A stretch of DNA of 64,000 bases from Bordetella parapertussis (GCA_945895265.1 CAMDEF010000005.1:1-64000); one strand, 5' to 3'; counted from the first letter of the stretch, positions 50,475 through 60,795 are shown. The notes: a model not told the origin generated them from the sequence alone. Numbers and translations are program-made.

Positions 50475-51940
50475 GTTTGATGGACTGGTTAGATGCACAC
50501 ACCCTGGCGCGAATTCAATTCGCGTTTACCGTAAGTTTTCATATTATTTTTCCGGCCTTCTCGATTGGCTTGGCCAGTTACCTCGCGGTGCTCAACGGTT
50601 TGCATTTAGCAACCGGGCGGTCGGTCTATTTAGATCTGTTTAATTATTGGAAAAAAATCTTCGCATTGGCCTTCGGCATGGGGGTCGTCTCGGGTCTGGT
50701 GATGAGCTACGAGTTTGGCACCAACTGGAGCGTCTTTGCTGATAAGACGGGTCCGGTACTCGGCCCGCTGATGGGTTACGAGGTGATGTCGGCTTTTTTT
50801 CTCGAGGCGGGCTTCTTGGGTGTGATGCTGTTTGGGCGCACGCGCGTTGGTCCGCGTCTGCACTGTTTTGCAACAGCCATGGTGGCGCTCGGCACCTTTA
50901 TGTCTGCGTTTTGGATTTTGTCGGTCAATAGCTGGATGCAAACCCCTGCTGGCTTTAGTCAGAATGCGGCCGGACAGTTTGTGGTGGAAAACTGGTTTGA
51001 GGTCATTTTTAATCCGTCTTTTCCTTACCGCTTGGTGCATATGATTTTGGCGGCGTACTTGACCACCGCTTTTGTTGTTGGCGGGGTTGCCGCGTTTCAC
51101 TTGTTGAAAATGCGCCTGCAAAAAGTCGCGCTTGCCACGCCCGAGCGCTTAGCCTCGCAGTTGGCCGTGCGTACGATGTTTTCGATGGCGATGTGGATGG
51201 CTGCCTGCGTGGCCCCGCTACAAATTTTGGCCGGTGATCAACATGGGTTGAATACCTTCGAGCACCAACCGCGCAAGATCGCTGCCATCGAGGGGCACTA
51301 CGAAACTCAGGCGCGAGCGCCGCTGATTTTGTTTGGCATCCCCAACAGCAAAGAAGAGCGGATGGATTATGTCGTTGAAATCCCCTATTTGGGTAGTTTG
51401 ATTTTGACCCACACCTTAGACGGTGTCATTCAAGGCATGAAAGAATGGCCGCCCTCTGAGCGTCCTCCAATGGGCATTGTGTTTTATGCGTTTCGAGTCA
51501 TGGTGGGCATCGGTATGCTGATGCTCGGGTTGGGTGTCTGGAGCCTGTGGCTGCGGCACCGAGGCAAGCTGTACGAAAATGTGTGGATGCTTCGCGCGGC
51601 GCTGTGGATGGGGCCCTCTGGTTTTGTGGCGGTACTGGCAGGTTGGGTGGTCACCGAAGTGGGGCGTCAGCCGTACACGGTCTATAACCTTTTACGTACG
51701 GCTGACTCAGCCTCGCCCATTGACGCGGCGGCTGTGGCCGGTTCGCTGATCGCGTTTGTCGTGGTGTATTTCGCACTTTTCGGGGCGGGTACGGTGTACA
51801 TCTTGCGGCTCATGCGCCAGGCACCTGATGCCGGGCATGCTGAGTTGTCTGTCAACGAACCTGTTCGCGCTGGCGGAATTGTGTCACCTTCTGCCCTGAC
51901 AGGTGTATCCAGTGCAGATACGTTAAAGGGTCAGCCATGA
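50471..51940 (+). CDS. cydA: Cytochrome bd-type ubiquinol oxidase subunit I (CIO-like)
   Basis: The haem-bearing chain of a bd-type quinol oxidase, giving an oxygen-reducing branch that is often cyanide-tolerant. The 489 residues have about nine membrane helices. Visible family landmarks include the His ligand in FHIIFPAFSIG, the His in YRLVHMILAAY, the Met in FRVMVGIGMLML, and the quinol-site residues in GDQHGLNTFEHQPRKIAAIEGHYE and GRQPYTVYNLLRT. The quinol loop is short, the form called CIO. The ATG overlaps rarA and its stop overlaps cydB by 4 bases. Confidence 0.93.
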   Translation: MSLMDWLDAHTLARIQFAFTVSFHIIFPAFSIGLASYLAVLNGLHLATGRSVYLDLFNYWKKIFALAFGMGVVSGLVMSYEFGTNWSVFADKTGPVLGPLMGYEVMSAFFLEAGFLGVMLFGRTRVGPRLHCFATAMVALGTFMSAFWILSVNSWMQTPAGFSQNAAGQFVVENWFEVIFNPSFPYRLVHMILAAYLTTAFVVGGVAAFHLLKMRLQKVALATPERLASQLAVRTMFSMAMWMAACVAPLQILAGDQHGLNTFEHQPRKIAAIEGHYETQARAPLILFGIPNSKEERMDYVVEIPYLGSLILTHTLDGVIQGMKEWPPSERPPMGIVFYAFRVMVGIGMLMLGLGVWSLWLRHRGKLYENVWMLRAALWMGPSGFVAVLAGWVVTEVGRQPYTVYNLLRTADSASPIDAAAVAGSLIAFVVVYFALFGAGTVYILRLMRQAPDAGHAELSVNEPVRAGGIVSPSALTGVSSADTLKGQP

Positions 51941-52944
51941 CAATTGACTATGCCTTGATTTGGGCCGGCCTGATTGCGTTCGCAGTCTTGGCCTATATCG
52001 TGCTCGATGGCTTTGACCTCGGCGTCGGAATCTTGTTTCCGTGGGTCAAGGGTCAAGCGCATCGCGATCAGATGATGAACTCGGTTGTGCCGGTGTGGGA
52101 TGGCAATGAGACTTGGCTGGTGCTAGGGGGGGGCGGCTTATTCGCGGTGTTTCCGCTCGCTTACTCGATCATCATGCCGGCCTTATATGCCCCGTTTATT
52201 GTGATGCTGTTGGCTTTGGTGTTCAGGGGTGTGGCGTTTGAGTTTCGCTTTAAAAGTCGCAATAACCAGTGGTTTTGGGATCTTGCTTTCGCGGGTGGGT
52301 CAATCGTCGCAGCGTTTGCTCAAGGTGTTGCGATGGGCGCTCTCGTACAGGGTATACCGGTTGTGGGCCGCGCCTACTCTGGGGGTTGGTGGGATTGGTT
52401 GTCGCCCTTTAGTTTGCTGACGGGTTTGGCCTTGGTTGTGGGCTACGCCCTTTTAGGGGCTACTTGGCTGATGCTAAAAACTGAAGGCCACGTGGCACAG
52501 CAGGCGTTGCGTGCTGCGCGCGTGTTGGGGCTGGCGCTGTTGGGTTTGATCGTGGTGGTGAGTCTCTGGACGCCCTTTTTGCATGAGCACTTTATGCAAA
52601 AATGGTTTGCTTGGCCTGCGATGGTGTTTGTGGCGCCCGTACCGATCTTGGTATTAGTGTGCGCGGTCCTATTTTTTAAAGGCATCTCACAAGACAAGCC
52701 TTTAACGGCATTTTTGTCTGTACAAGGCTTGTTTGTCTTGTCTTACATTGGGCTGTTGATCAGCTTTTTTCCGTACATTGTGCCGTCAGCGGTCACGCTA
52801 TGGCAGGCGGCGGCACCCGACAAGAGTTTGAAGTTTTTACTAGTGGGCGCAGTCGTGTTGTTACCGATGATTCTGGCCTATACCGTCTACGCCTACTGGG
52901 TGTTTCGAGGCAAAGTGCGCCCGACGCATCACTATCACGCCTGA
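51937..52944 (+). CDS. cydB: Cytochrome bd-type ubiquinol oxidase subunit II
   Basis: The second membrane chain of the bd-type oxidase. The 335 residues form about eight helices and open with the family pattern DYALIWAGLIAFAVLAYIVLDGFDLGVGILFPWV, then VWDGNETWLVLGGGGLFAVFPLAY, typical for CydB/CioB. Its start overlaps subunit I by 4 bases. A 33-codon membrane peptide gene follows 81 bases later and is probably a third subunit. The oxidase accepts electrons from ubiquinol and does not need the c-type cytochromes at 40334-41107. Confidence 0.94.
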   Translation: MTIDYALIWAGLIAFAVLAYIVLDGFDLGVGILFPWVKGQAHRDQMMNSVVPVWDGNETWLVLGGGGLFAVFPLAYSIIMPALYAPFIVMLLALVFRGVAFEFRFKSRNNQWFWDLAFAGGSIVAAFAQGVAMGALVQGIPVVGRAYSGGWWDWLSPFSLLTGLALVVGYALLGATWLMLKTEGHVAQQALRAARVLGLALLGLIVVVSLWTPFLHEHFMQKWFAWPAMVFVAPVPILVLVCAVLFFKGISQDKPLTAFLSVQGLFVLSYIGLLISFFPYIVPSAVTLWQAAAPDKSLKFLLVGAVVLLPMILAYTVYAYWVFRGKVRPTHHYHA

Positions 52945-53025
52945 GGCAGGCCACAGGGGCTTAGGTCTATTGCCCCGTTTTGCCCCTTTGTGCCTACCAA
53001 GCGGCTAGGTTTTTTTGAGAAAGCG

Positions 53026-53127
53026 ATGAAACGTTGGCTGTGGTTGCTACTGATCTGGCTGTTGAGTGTGGGGGCGCTTGGTATCGTGGCGTGGTTGTTG
53101 CGGCGTTTACAATACTGGCTCCGTTAG
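53026..53127 (+). CDS. DUF2474-like small membrane peptide, candidate third subunit of the bd-type oxidase
   Basis: A 33-residue frame between cydB and serS. It starts MKRWLWLLLIWLLSVGALGI, forms one membrane helix and ends with a positive tail (RRLQYWLR). The spacing of Arg-Trp, the IW pair, SV-x-AL-G and the Arg-rich end resemble the DUF2474 family of short proteins found after cioAB genes, by my recollection of that family. It differs from the CydX pattern, which has a WYFxW start. A weak GAGA site lies about 7 bases upstream, after a T7 stretch (53009-53016). It is short enough to be missed by usual gene callers. Confidence 0.7.
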   Translation: MKRWLWLLLIWLLSVGALGIVAWLLRRLQYWLR

Positions 53128-53135
53128 CTTTTTGA

Positions 53136-54491
<1,356 letters not shown>

Positions 54492-54617
54492 GACGCGAGC
54501 GTTTGCTAGCCAGTCGACCTCGGCTTGGTTTAAGCGTTGTTGTCGCGTCTGGGTGATGTCGGCCCGTTCGAAAGCGTGCGGCACTTAGTGGCTGAGTACG
54601 TTAGGTCAGCGAAGTTG

Positions 54618-54968
54618 TCACCGCCCGTAATAGCCCCGATTGTAATAGCCGTGCCCGTGCCCGCGATGGCCACCGTAATAGCCAGGCGCTACAACAACTG
54701 GTGCGTAATAGACTGGCGGGGGCCTGATCACCACTGGTGGGGCGACGTACACCGGTGCATAAACAGGTGCCGGTGCGTAGTAGGGCCGTGGCGTTCGATA
54801 AGCCATTTTGGCTGGGGGGTAATAAACAGGCGCTGGGCGATAAACCGGGCCCCCAATGACAATTGGAGGCACGCCAATGGCAATGCTCACGCCTGGCCCT
54901 GCCAAAACGGCGTTTGCGCTGCAAAGCCCAACCAAAGTCGCCGCTAGCGTAAACAGAATTTGTTTCAT
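54618..54968 (-). CDS. Secreted Pro/Tyr/Val-rich low-complexity protein
   Basis: I do not recognise the function. The 116-residue protein has a signal peptide (MKQILFTLAATLVGLCSANAVLA) and a mature part that is mostly Pro, Tyr, Val and Ala (repeats of PVYYPP, PVYAPVYVAPP, PPPVYYAPV), ending in a Gly/His/Tyr-rich tail (GGHRGHGHGYYNRGYYGR). Similar proline-tyrosine-rich exported proteins are common in Burkholderiales, often labelled hypothetical or virulence-factor-like. ATG 54968 is used since GGAG is 8 bases upstream; ATG 54974 is too close to it. The His-rich tail might bind metal ions. Confidence 0.72.
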   Translation of the reverse strand: MKQILFTLAATLVGLCSANAVLAGPGVSIAIGVPPIVIGGPVYRPAPVYYPPAKMAYRTPRPYYAPAPVYAPVYVAPPVVIRPPPVYYAPVVVAPGYYGGHRGHGHGYYNRGYYGR

Positions 54969-55323
54969 TTTCATCGCTCCGTTAAGTTGGGATACCACTA
55001 TTAGCACCCCCATCGCTCACAATTCATATTCTAGGTGGGCTATTGTCAAAGTCTAGGGCTCTGTCACCGACACGTGTTTCAAGTGATTTCAGTTGATGTC
55101 TTGGTTTTTCTGGCTGGGTGCCAAGCCTCTCTGCGGTTGGCGGTGGTCATAGTCCACTATTTGGGCTTCAACCGATGGTCTCTTGCCAGGCCTCGAGTGC
55201 GAGTCTGCGCCTAACAGACAATGGGATGAACGTGTCTTGTTAAACTAGTACCTGCTCAAGTTTCCGATCCTTTTCGTGCCGCACCCAGTCTGGCGGCGTG
55301 ACTCACCCGATTCCTCTGCCTAG
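54969..55323. other. Intergenic region upstream of the EamA gene
   Basis: This 355-base gap between divergent genes shows no reading frame with a credible start, no repeat and no strong promoter. A TTGTTA-like stretch near 55240 could belong to a weak -35 for the EamA gene, without a good -10. Nothing else is visible. Confidence 0.5.
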
Positions 55324-56217
55324 ATGCGACCCTCTACATTGCTGTTCTTGGTTGTGCCGCCGCTCATGTGGGCGAGTAACGCCATCGTCGGCCGGATGGC
55401 TGCAGGGGCAATCCCGCCGATTACTCTAAACTTCTTACGCTGGGTTGTTGCAATAATGGTGTTGCTGCCGTTCGTATGGCAGCGCTTGAAGCAAGATTGG
55501 CCTCTTGCGCGAAAATCTTGGGTGGTACTGGCGGCTACCGGGTTTTTAAGCACCACCATGTACAACGCCTTGCAGTATTTAGCGCTGACGACGTCCAGTC
55601 CGATCAACATTGCGTTAATCACTGCCGCCGGCCCGATCTTCACGCTGCTGATGGGCTATTCCTTGTTTCAGGCACCGATTAGTCGGGCTGCCACCCTCGG
55701 GGCGGTGGTGTCGATGCTTGGTGTGGCCTGGGTGTTGCTCCGCGGTGATGTGCTGAACGCGACACGCATTTCTTTTGTGCCCGGCGATTTGTTTATGCTG
55801 CTTGCCATCGCGCTGTGGGCACTTTATACGTGGCTGTTGCGTAGTCGACCTGCCGAAATGTCTGGGTATAGCGTTTTAGTGATGCAGATGGCCTGGGGCT
55901 TACTATTTGCCTTGCCGATGGTGTTGGCAGAGTTGCTGTGGGGCAATTACGCTGCGATCGAATGGTCGCCCAAGATTTACGGCATGGTGGTGTATGTCGC
56001 CCTGGGGCCCGCGCTACTGGCTTACCTGTGCTATCAGCAAGCAGTGTTACGAACAGGCTCGCAATTGCCAATGTTTTTCTTGAATCTCACCCCGGTTTTT
56101 GCGGCGTTGATGTCCGTCATGTTGCTAGGCGAGTTTCCTGAGCTTTATCATGTGGTGGGGTTGGTGTTGATTGTGTTGGGAATCGTCTTGGCGAATCCTC
56201 CTAAAAAATCTGTTTGA
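55324..56217 (+). CDS. EamA/DMT family transporter
   Basis: A 297-residue drug/metabolite transporter-superfamily permease with about ten predicted helices in two EamA repeats. Repeat 1 begins FLVVPPLMWASNAIVGRMAAGAIPPITLNFLRW; repeat 2 begins VPGDLFMLLAIALWALYTWLLR. Proteins of this kind export amino acids, metabolites or small drugs; the substrate cannot be read here. The next gene follows by 32 bases on the same strand, so they may be co-transcribed. Confidence 0.9.
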   Translation: MRPSTLLFLVVPPLMWASNAIVGRMAAGAIPPITLNFLRWVVAIMVLLPFVWQRLKQDWPLARKSWVVLAATGFLSTTMYNALQYLALTTSSPINIALITAAGPIFTLLMGYSLFQAPISRAATLGAVVSMLGVAWVLLRGDVLNATRISFVPGDLFMLLAIALWALYTWLLRSRPAEMSGYSVLVMQMAWGLLFALPMVLAELLWGNYAAIEWSPKIYGMVVYVALGPALLAYLCYQQAVLRTGSQLPMFFLNLTPVFAALMSVMLLGEFPELYHVVGLVLIVLGIVLANPPKKSV

Positions 56218-56249
56218 TTCGTACGATATTTTTGACTTTGAGGTGTTCG

Positions 56250-57326
56250 ATGATGTCTTTGTTTCTTACGTCGCTTAAACGCGCTGCGACTGGCGTGCTG
56301 TTTGGTTGCGTGTGCCTAACCGCCGCGATGCCTGCGCTTGCAAGCGAACAACAAGGCAAATACTTGCCCGCGGGCGCGCAAGGCAATCCCCCTTTCCCTT
56401 TTTTGCAAGGGGCGAATCTAGTGCAAGCCGATGGGGCGTGGCAGTTCTATCAGCAGAATATGGGCCGGGCCATGTCAGAGTGGGCACATACTGAGATTAA
56501 CCAACCCGCAGGCACAACTCTGTTTTATCCCTTTTCTGGCCCAGACTTTGTCACCGCCGCGCATTTGTTTCCACAGGCCAATCGTTTTGTGATGGTGGCG
56601 ATGCAGGCTGCAGGCGAACCAGCGGTGTTAAGCAACATGTCGAGCACACGAGCACAAAATTTTCAGGCAAAATTTTTGCGCGAATGGATGAAATTTAGTC
56701 GTCTGGCATTTTTTCGTACTGATGATTTAAACGAAGATTTACGCGACAAACACGCGCAAATTGGTGTGACAACGATTTTGATTACGTTTGCGTTATACCT
56801 GGGCTATGACGTGACTGACGTTTACCCCATCGCGCTTGAGGCTAAAAGCGGCCAGTTCATTCAAACAACGGGTGACTGGAAATCTGTGCGGCTAGTGATG
56901 AGCAAGGGTGGTAAGCCTGTGATGCTTGATTATGTCAGTCTTGATTTATCTGATTCACATCTGAGCCAAACTGAACCCATGCGCGCATGGCTTGAGCGAG
57001 AGTCGCGCAACCCGGTGTTGCTCAAAGCCGCTTCGCATCTGCTGCAAGAAACTTATTTCTCAGTGTTTCGCGACATTTTGGTGGCAAATGCAAAAATGGT
57101 TGTTCAAGACGAAACTGGTTTGAACTACACGCACTTGTCGCAGATTGGTCCGGTTGCTTTATATGGTGGTTTTTTGTATCCCCACGAATTGTTCAATCGT
57201 AAAAAGCAAGAGTCCCTAGCGCAAGCCTATAAAGACTCTAAAAATGTAAAGCCCTTACCGTTTGCGTTTAGTTACAACAAAACGACTGAGCGTCGTAGTG
57301 TGCAAATTGTGCGGCGTGCAGATTGA
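56250..57326 (+). CDS. Secreted protein of unknown function
   Basis: I do not recognise this protein. The 358 residues from ATG 56250 (GAGG 6 bases upstream) begin with a signal peptide (SLKRAATGVLFGCVCLTAAMPALASEQQ) and no lipobox, so it is likely periplasmic or secreted. The mature chain has no internal membrane helix and no obvious catalytic motif; notable segments are GTTLFYPFSGPDFVTAAHLFPQ, NQPAG, and a Lys/Arg-rich end (NRKKQESLAQAYK, TTERRSVQIVRRAD). It follows the EamA gene by 32 bases. It looks conserved in composition and codon use with its neighbours. Confidence 0.75.
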   Translation: MMSLFLTSLKRAATGVLFGCVCLTAAMPALASEQQGKYLPAGAQGNPPFPFLQGANLVQADGAWQFYQQNMGRAMSEWAHTEINQPAGTTLFYPFSGPDFVTAAHLFPQANRFVMVAMQAAGEPAVLSNMSSTRAQNFQAKFLREWMKFSRLAFFRTDDLNEDLRDKHAQIGVTTILITFALYLGYDVTDVYPIALEAKSGQFIQTTGDWKSVRLVMSKGGKPVMLDYVSLDLSDSHLSQTEPMRAWLERESRNPVLLKAASHLLQETYFSVFRDILVANAKMVVQDETGLNYTHLSQIGPVALYGGFLYPHELFNRKKQESLAQAYKDSKNVKPLPFAFSYNKTTERRSVQIVRRAD

Positions 57327-57417
57327 GCACAACGTCTAGTGCTTTGGCACAGCTTGAGTATTTAGGCAGCAAGTGGGCGCTCGTCGTACAAGTTCTGCGG
57401 GTGGCTAGCGTTGCGGA

Positions 57418-58311
57418 TTAGGGCTGAACTTTGCGTGCAAAGGCTGCCACGCTAAAACTGCGGGCCGCGTCATTAAACCCTCTGGGATCATCTACAAATA
57501 AAGCATGCCCGGGTTTTTCCATGATGTTGACAGTGATCAGGTCAGTTGGGCGCTTGGCGAGCAAGGCCGCGCCTTGCTCTTTCAGCCACGGTCGTGCAAT
57601 GTAAAGCACAGGTACGTTTTGTTTTTCAAGCGTTTCGCGCCAATAGTCACGCGGGTAAGGTTGTTGCATGAGTTGGATCGCGATCTTGGGTGGTACTCGC
57701 ATGGCCGAATCAAGTACCGCTTGCGCGACTAAGGGTGGTGGGGGTTCGCGATAGATATCTTTGCAAAAAGCACGCAGGTAAGCCTCGCGTTTTTTTGGAT
57801 CATTCATGGTTTGCTGAAAATTTGACGAGCGTGCTCCAGGCGGTCGACCTTCGCCCACAGAGTTATCGATCAGGATCAGGCCGCGTAAACCTTTCGGGTT
57901 GTAGTTGGCAAGGTAGTCGAGCGATTCAAGCACGCCAAGCGACCAACCAGCAAGAATAAAGTTTTTGACTTGAGCGGCTTTCAAAAATTCGTCCATATCC
58001 CGCATGCGTCTCTGTGGAGCGTGAGATTGGGTCGTGAGTGCAGAGAGTCCCTGCGAGCGAGGATCAAAAGCCAAGACTCTGAACTGATTTGAAAGCGCAA
58101 GTAGTTGTTGTTCGAATACCGCAGCGGGCATGACCCAGCCTGGAATAAAGACAAGCGTTCGTTCACCTTTACCTGCCTCAAGATAGTGCAGACGTACTCC
58201 GTCTGAGGACGTGAAGTACCGGTGATGAATAGGGTTTGCTTGCGCCAAACCAGTGGTCAGTAGGGCGAGCAGCAAGTAAAGTTTGCTAGATAGCGCGGCA
58301 AGACGGCTCAT
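57418..58311 (-). CDS. Exported alpha/beta hydrolase
   Basis: A 297-residue alpha/beta-fold hydrolase with an N-terminal signal (LSSKLYLLLALLTTGLAQA). The nucleophile elbow is GWSLG in NFILAGWSLGVLESLDYL; His in KPGHALFVDDP is the likely catalytic base, and the oxyanion region is FIPGWVMPAAVFEQQL. Substrate is unknown; esterases and dienelactone-like enzymes have this pattern. ATG 58311 with GAGG 8 bases upstream is used, as the longer frame overlaps the divergent AroE-like start region. It is divergent from the AroE-like/GMC pair. Confidence 0.85.
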   Translation of the reverse strand: MSRLAALSSKLYLLLALLTTGLAQANPIHHRYFTSSDGVRLHYLEAGKGERTLVFIPGWVMPAAVFEQQLLALSNQFRVLAFDPRSQGLSALTTQSHAPQRRMRDMDEFLKAAQVKNFILAGWSLGVLESLDYLANYNPKGLRGLILIDNSVGEGRPPGARSSNFQQTMNDPKKREAYLRAFCKDIYREPPPPLVAQAVLDSAMRVPPKIAIQLMQQPYPRDYWRETLEKQNVPVLYIARPWLKEQGAALLAKRPTDLITVNIMEKPGHALFVDDPRGFNDAARSFSVAAFARKVQP

Positions 58312-58402
58312 CTCTTTATCCCTCGGTAAACTGTATGATAGTGCAGGACTAGATCGACGAGGATGCCTTTGAAGGCGCTCAAACATTGATAGAGAGAAGC
58401 AA

Positions 58403-59197
58403 ATGATAGACGTCAGTGGCAAGACCAAACTTTACGGCATTGTGGCCGATCCGATCGGACAGGTAAAAGCCCCCGAAATGATGCGCAAGGTGTTTGAGCA
58501 GCGCGGCATTGATGGCGTGCTGATGCCTATGCATGTCGCGCCCAAAGATTTGGCGGCTTTCACCCAGGCCCTGCGCGGTATCCAGAATTTTGGCGGTATG
58601 GTGGTCACCGTACCGCATAAAACGACGATTGGTGCACTGCTTGATGAGATCACTGCTGCCGCGAGCACGGTGGGTGCAGTCAATATTGTGCGGCGTGACC
58701 CCGATGGGCGCTTGTTTGGCGACATTCTGGATGGCCGTGGTTTTGTGGCGGGCTTAAGGTTGCATGGCATTGAACCCAAGGGTAAAAAAATCTTGTTAGC
58801 GGGGGCCGGTGGGGCCGCGAACGCCATCGCCTTCGCCTTGGCTGAGGCGGGTGCCACGCAATTGGCGGTCTATAACCGCTCAGCCGATAAAGTGCGCGCC
58901 ATGTTTGCGCGGTTGGCTCCTGTTTCTCCGCAAACTGAGCTGTTGCTTGGTACCCGCGACCCACAAGGGTATGACTTAATCGTTAACGCAACCTCTTTGG
59001 GGATGGCGAGCACAGATCTTTTGCCGCTTGATGCCAATTTATTACACTCAGAGCAAACAGTCGCTGAGATCATCATGGCCCCTGCGTTGACGCCGCTGCT
59101 TGCCGCGGCACAGGCGAAAGGCTGTCGTATCCAGTATGGCGCGCCCATGCTGGCCTCTCAGATCGAATTGATGGCCGATTTTATGGGGGCAAAATAA
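58403..59197 (+). CDS. Shikimate dehydrogenase-like protein (AroE family, altered substrate site)
   Basis: A 264-residue member of the shikimate/quinate dehydrogenase family. The catalytic Lys (VTVPHKTT), the Asp in FGDILDGRGF and the dinucleotide motif GAGGAANAIAFALAEAG are kept, as is NATSLGM. However the N-terminal shikimate-binding segment, usually with two Ser (S-x-S), reads DPIGQVKAPEMM with neither serine, and the usual NTDG-like motif reads ILDG. A substrate other than shikimate is likely. Its TAA stop overlaps the GMC oxidoreductase ATG by 1 base, implying a common pathway. A separate canonical aroE is expected elsewhere. Confidence 0.85.
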   Translation: MIDVSGKTKLYGIVADPIGQVKAPEMMRKVFEQRGIDGVLMPMHVAPKDLAAFTQALRGIQNFGGMVVTVPHKTTIGALLDEITAAASTVGAVNIVRRDPDGRLFGDILDGRGFVAGLRLHGIEPKGKKILLAGAGGAANAIAFALAEAGATQLAVYNRSADKVRAMFARLAPVSPQTELLLGTRDPQGYDLIVNATSLGMASTDLLPLDANLLHSEQTVAEIIMAPALTPLLAAAQAKGCRIQYGAPMLASQIELMADFMGAK

Positions 59198-60795
59198 TGC
59201 AAACCTACGATTATGTCATCGTTGGCGGTGGCACCGCTGCCTGTATTTTGGCTAACCGTTTGACTGCTGATGGGCGTCATACCGTATTGATGCTCGAAGC
59301 CGGTGGCGAACCTAAAAGTATGTGGATCAATATCCCGGCTGGGTTTACTAAGTTGCTCAATGATCCCGCCTATAACTGGCGCTTTGAAACTCAACCTGAA
59401 AAAAATACCTATGATCGTACGATTGCCATCCCTCGCGGCAAGGGGTTGGGTGGCTCGAGCTTGATCAATGGCATGATCTACGTGCACGGCCAGCGCGAAG
59501 ATTACGATCACTGGGCAGACTTGGGGGCGACCGGTTGGTCGTCTAAAGAGTTGATGCCTTACTTTGCGAAGCTTGAAACCTATTTAAAGGGTGATGCGCA
59601 ACGAGGCAAAAGCGGCCCCATGCATATTCATCAAGTGACCGAGCGCTATCCGTTGGTGGATGCGTTATTGAAAGCTGCGGTGCAAGATGGACAGCCTTTG
59701 AATGAAGACTACAACGGTAAAGGGCAAGAGGGCTTTGGTTATTATCAGGTCGAACAAAAAGACGGCAGACGCTGGAGTGCGTATGACGGCTATTTGAAAC
59801 CTGTTCGACACAGAAAAAATCTCACGGTTCATACGCGTGCCCACGTGACGAAAGTTAACGTTGACGCTGGGGTGTGCACCGGCGTCACCTATCAACAAAA
59901 AGGTGAAGTCTTCACGGTGCGCGCTGCCCGCGAAGTGATTTTGTCGGCCGGCGCGGTCCAAACCCCTCAGATTTTAGAGTTGTCAGGGATTGGTGATCCA
60001 GCTGTTTTGCAGCGCTTTGATATCCCTGTCGTGCATGCGGCCAAGCGAGTAGGTGAAAACTATATCGATCACTACGCAACGCGTATGAACTGGCGTGTCA
60101 AGAACACGCAGACGCTTAACGAGTTGGCGCAAGGCTGGCGTGTTGGCCTCGCGGCGTTGCAATATTTTGCGACACGCAAAGGGATTTTGTCGCTAGGTAC
60201 CGGGTTGGCCCATGGCTTTGTGAAAACACGTGCTGCGCTGCCAACGCCTGATGTGCAATATTTTTTCATGCATGCGACCTATGCCAATGCTGCTATTCGT
60301 AAATTGGATAATTTTCCAGGGATGACCATGGCGGTGTCGGGATTACGCCCAACTTCGCAGGGCAGTATTCATATCCAGTCTAAGGATCCGCTTGTTGGGC
60401 CAGCGATTAAGCCGAACTTTTTAGCTAATACTGAAGATCAGCAGGCGCTTATCGAAGGTATGAAAATCGCCCGCCGGATTGTCGAACGTCCGGCGCTGGC
60501 GAACTACATTGAGTCAGAAATGAGTCCAGGCGCTAGCGTATTAAGCGACGAGCAGTGGCTGCATTTCGCGCGCGATAACGGTCAAACGACATATCACCCC
60601 ATCGCTACGTGCCGGATGGGTTCTGATGATGAGGCGGTGGTCGATACTCGCCTGCGTTTTAAAGGTTTGCGTGGCTTGCGTGTGGTCGATGCCTCGGTGT
60701 TTAGAGCCATGGTGTCGGGTAATACCCAGGCGGCCGTGATGATGGTGGCCGAGCGCGGTGCAGATTTAATACTTGAAGATGCCGCGAAGAATTAG
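59197..60795 (+). CDS. GMC family FAD-dependent oxidoreductase (choline dehydrogenase-like)
   Basis: A 532-residue glucose-methanol-choline oxidoreductase that oxidises an alcohol group on an unknown substrate. It starts with the FAD motif YVIVGGGTAACILANRLTAD, followed by the GMC signatures RGKGLGGSSLINGMIYVHGQ and EVILSAGAVQTPQILELSGIG. The C-terminal active site has YHPIATCRMG, with the usual catalytic His, and RVVDASVFRAMVSGNTQAAVMMVAERGADLI. It is coupled to the AroE-like gene upstream and may oxidise the same compound class. Confidence 0.9.
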   Translation: MQTYDYVIVGGGTAACILANRLTADGRHTVLMLEAGGEPKSMWINIPAGFTKLLNDPAYNWRFETQPEKNTYDRTIAIPRGKGLGGSSLINGMIYVHGQREDYDHWADLGATGWSSKELMPYFAKLETYLKGDAQRGKSGPMHIHQVTERYPLVDALLKAAVQDGQPLNEDYNGKGQEGFGYYQVEQKDGRRWSAYDGYLKPVRHRKNLTVHTRAHVTKVNVDAGVCTGVTYQQKGEVFTVRAAREVILSAGAVQTPQILELSGIGDPAVLQRFDIPVVHAAKRVGENYIDHYATRMNWRVKNTQTLNELAQGWRVGLAALQYFATRKGILSLGTGLAHGFVKTRAALPTPDVQYFFMHATYANAAIRKLDNFPGMTMAVSGLRPTSQGSIHIQSKDPLVGPAIKPNFLANTEDQQALIEGMKIARRIVERPALANYIESEMSPGASVLSDEQWLHFARDNGQTTYHPIATCRMGSDDEAVVDTRLRFKGLRGLRVVDASVFRAMVSGNTQAAVMMVAERGADLILEDAAKN

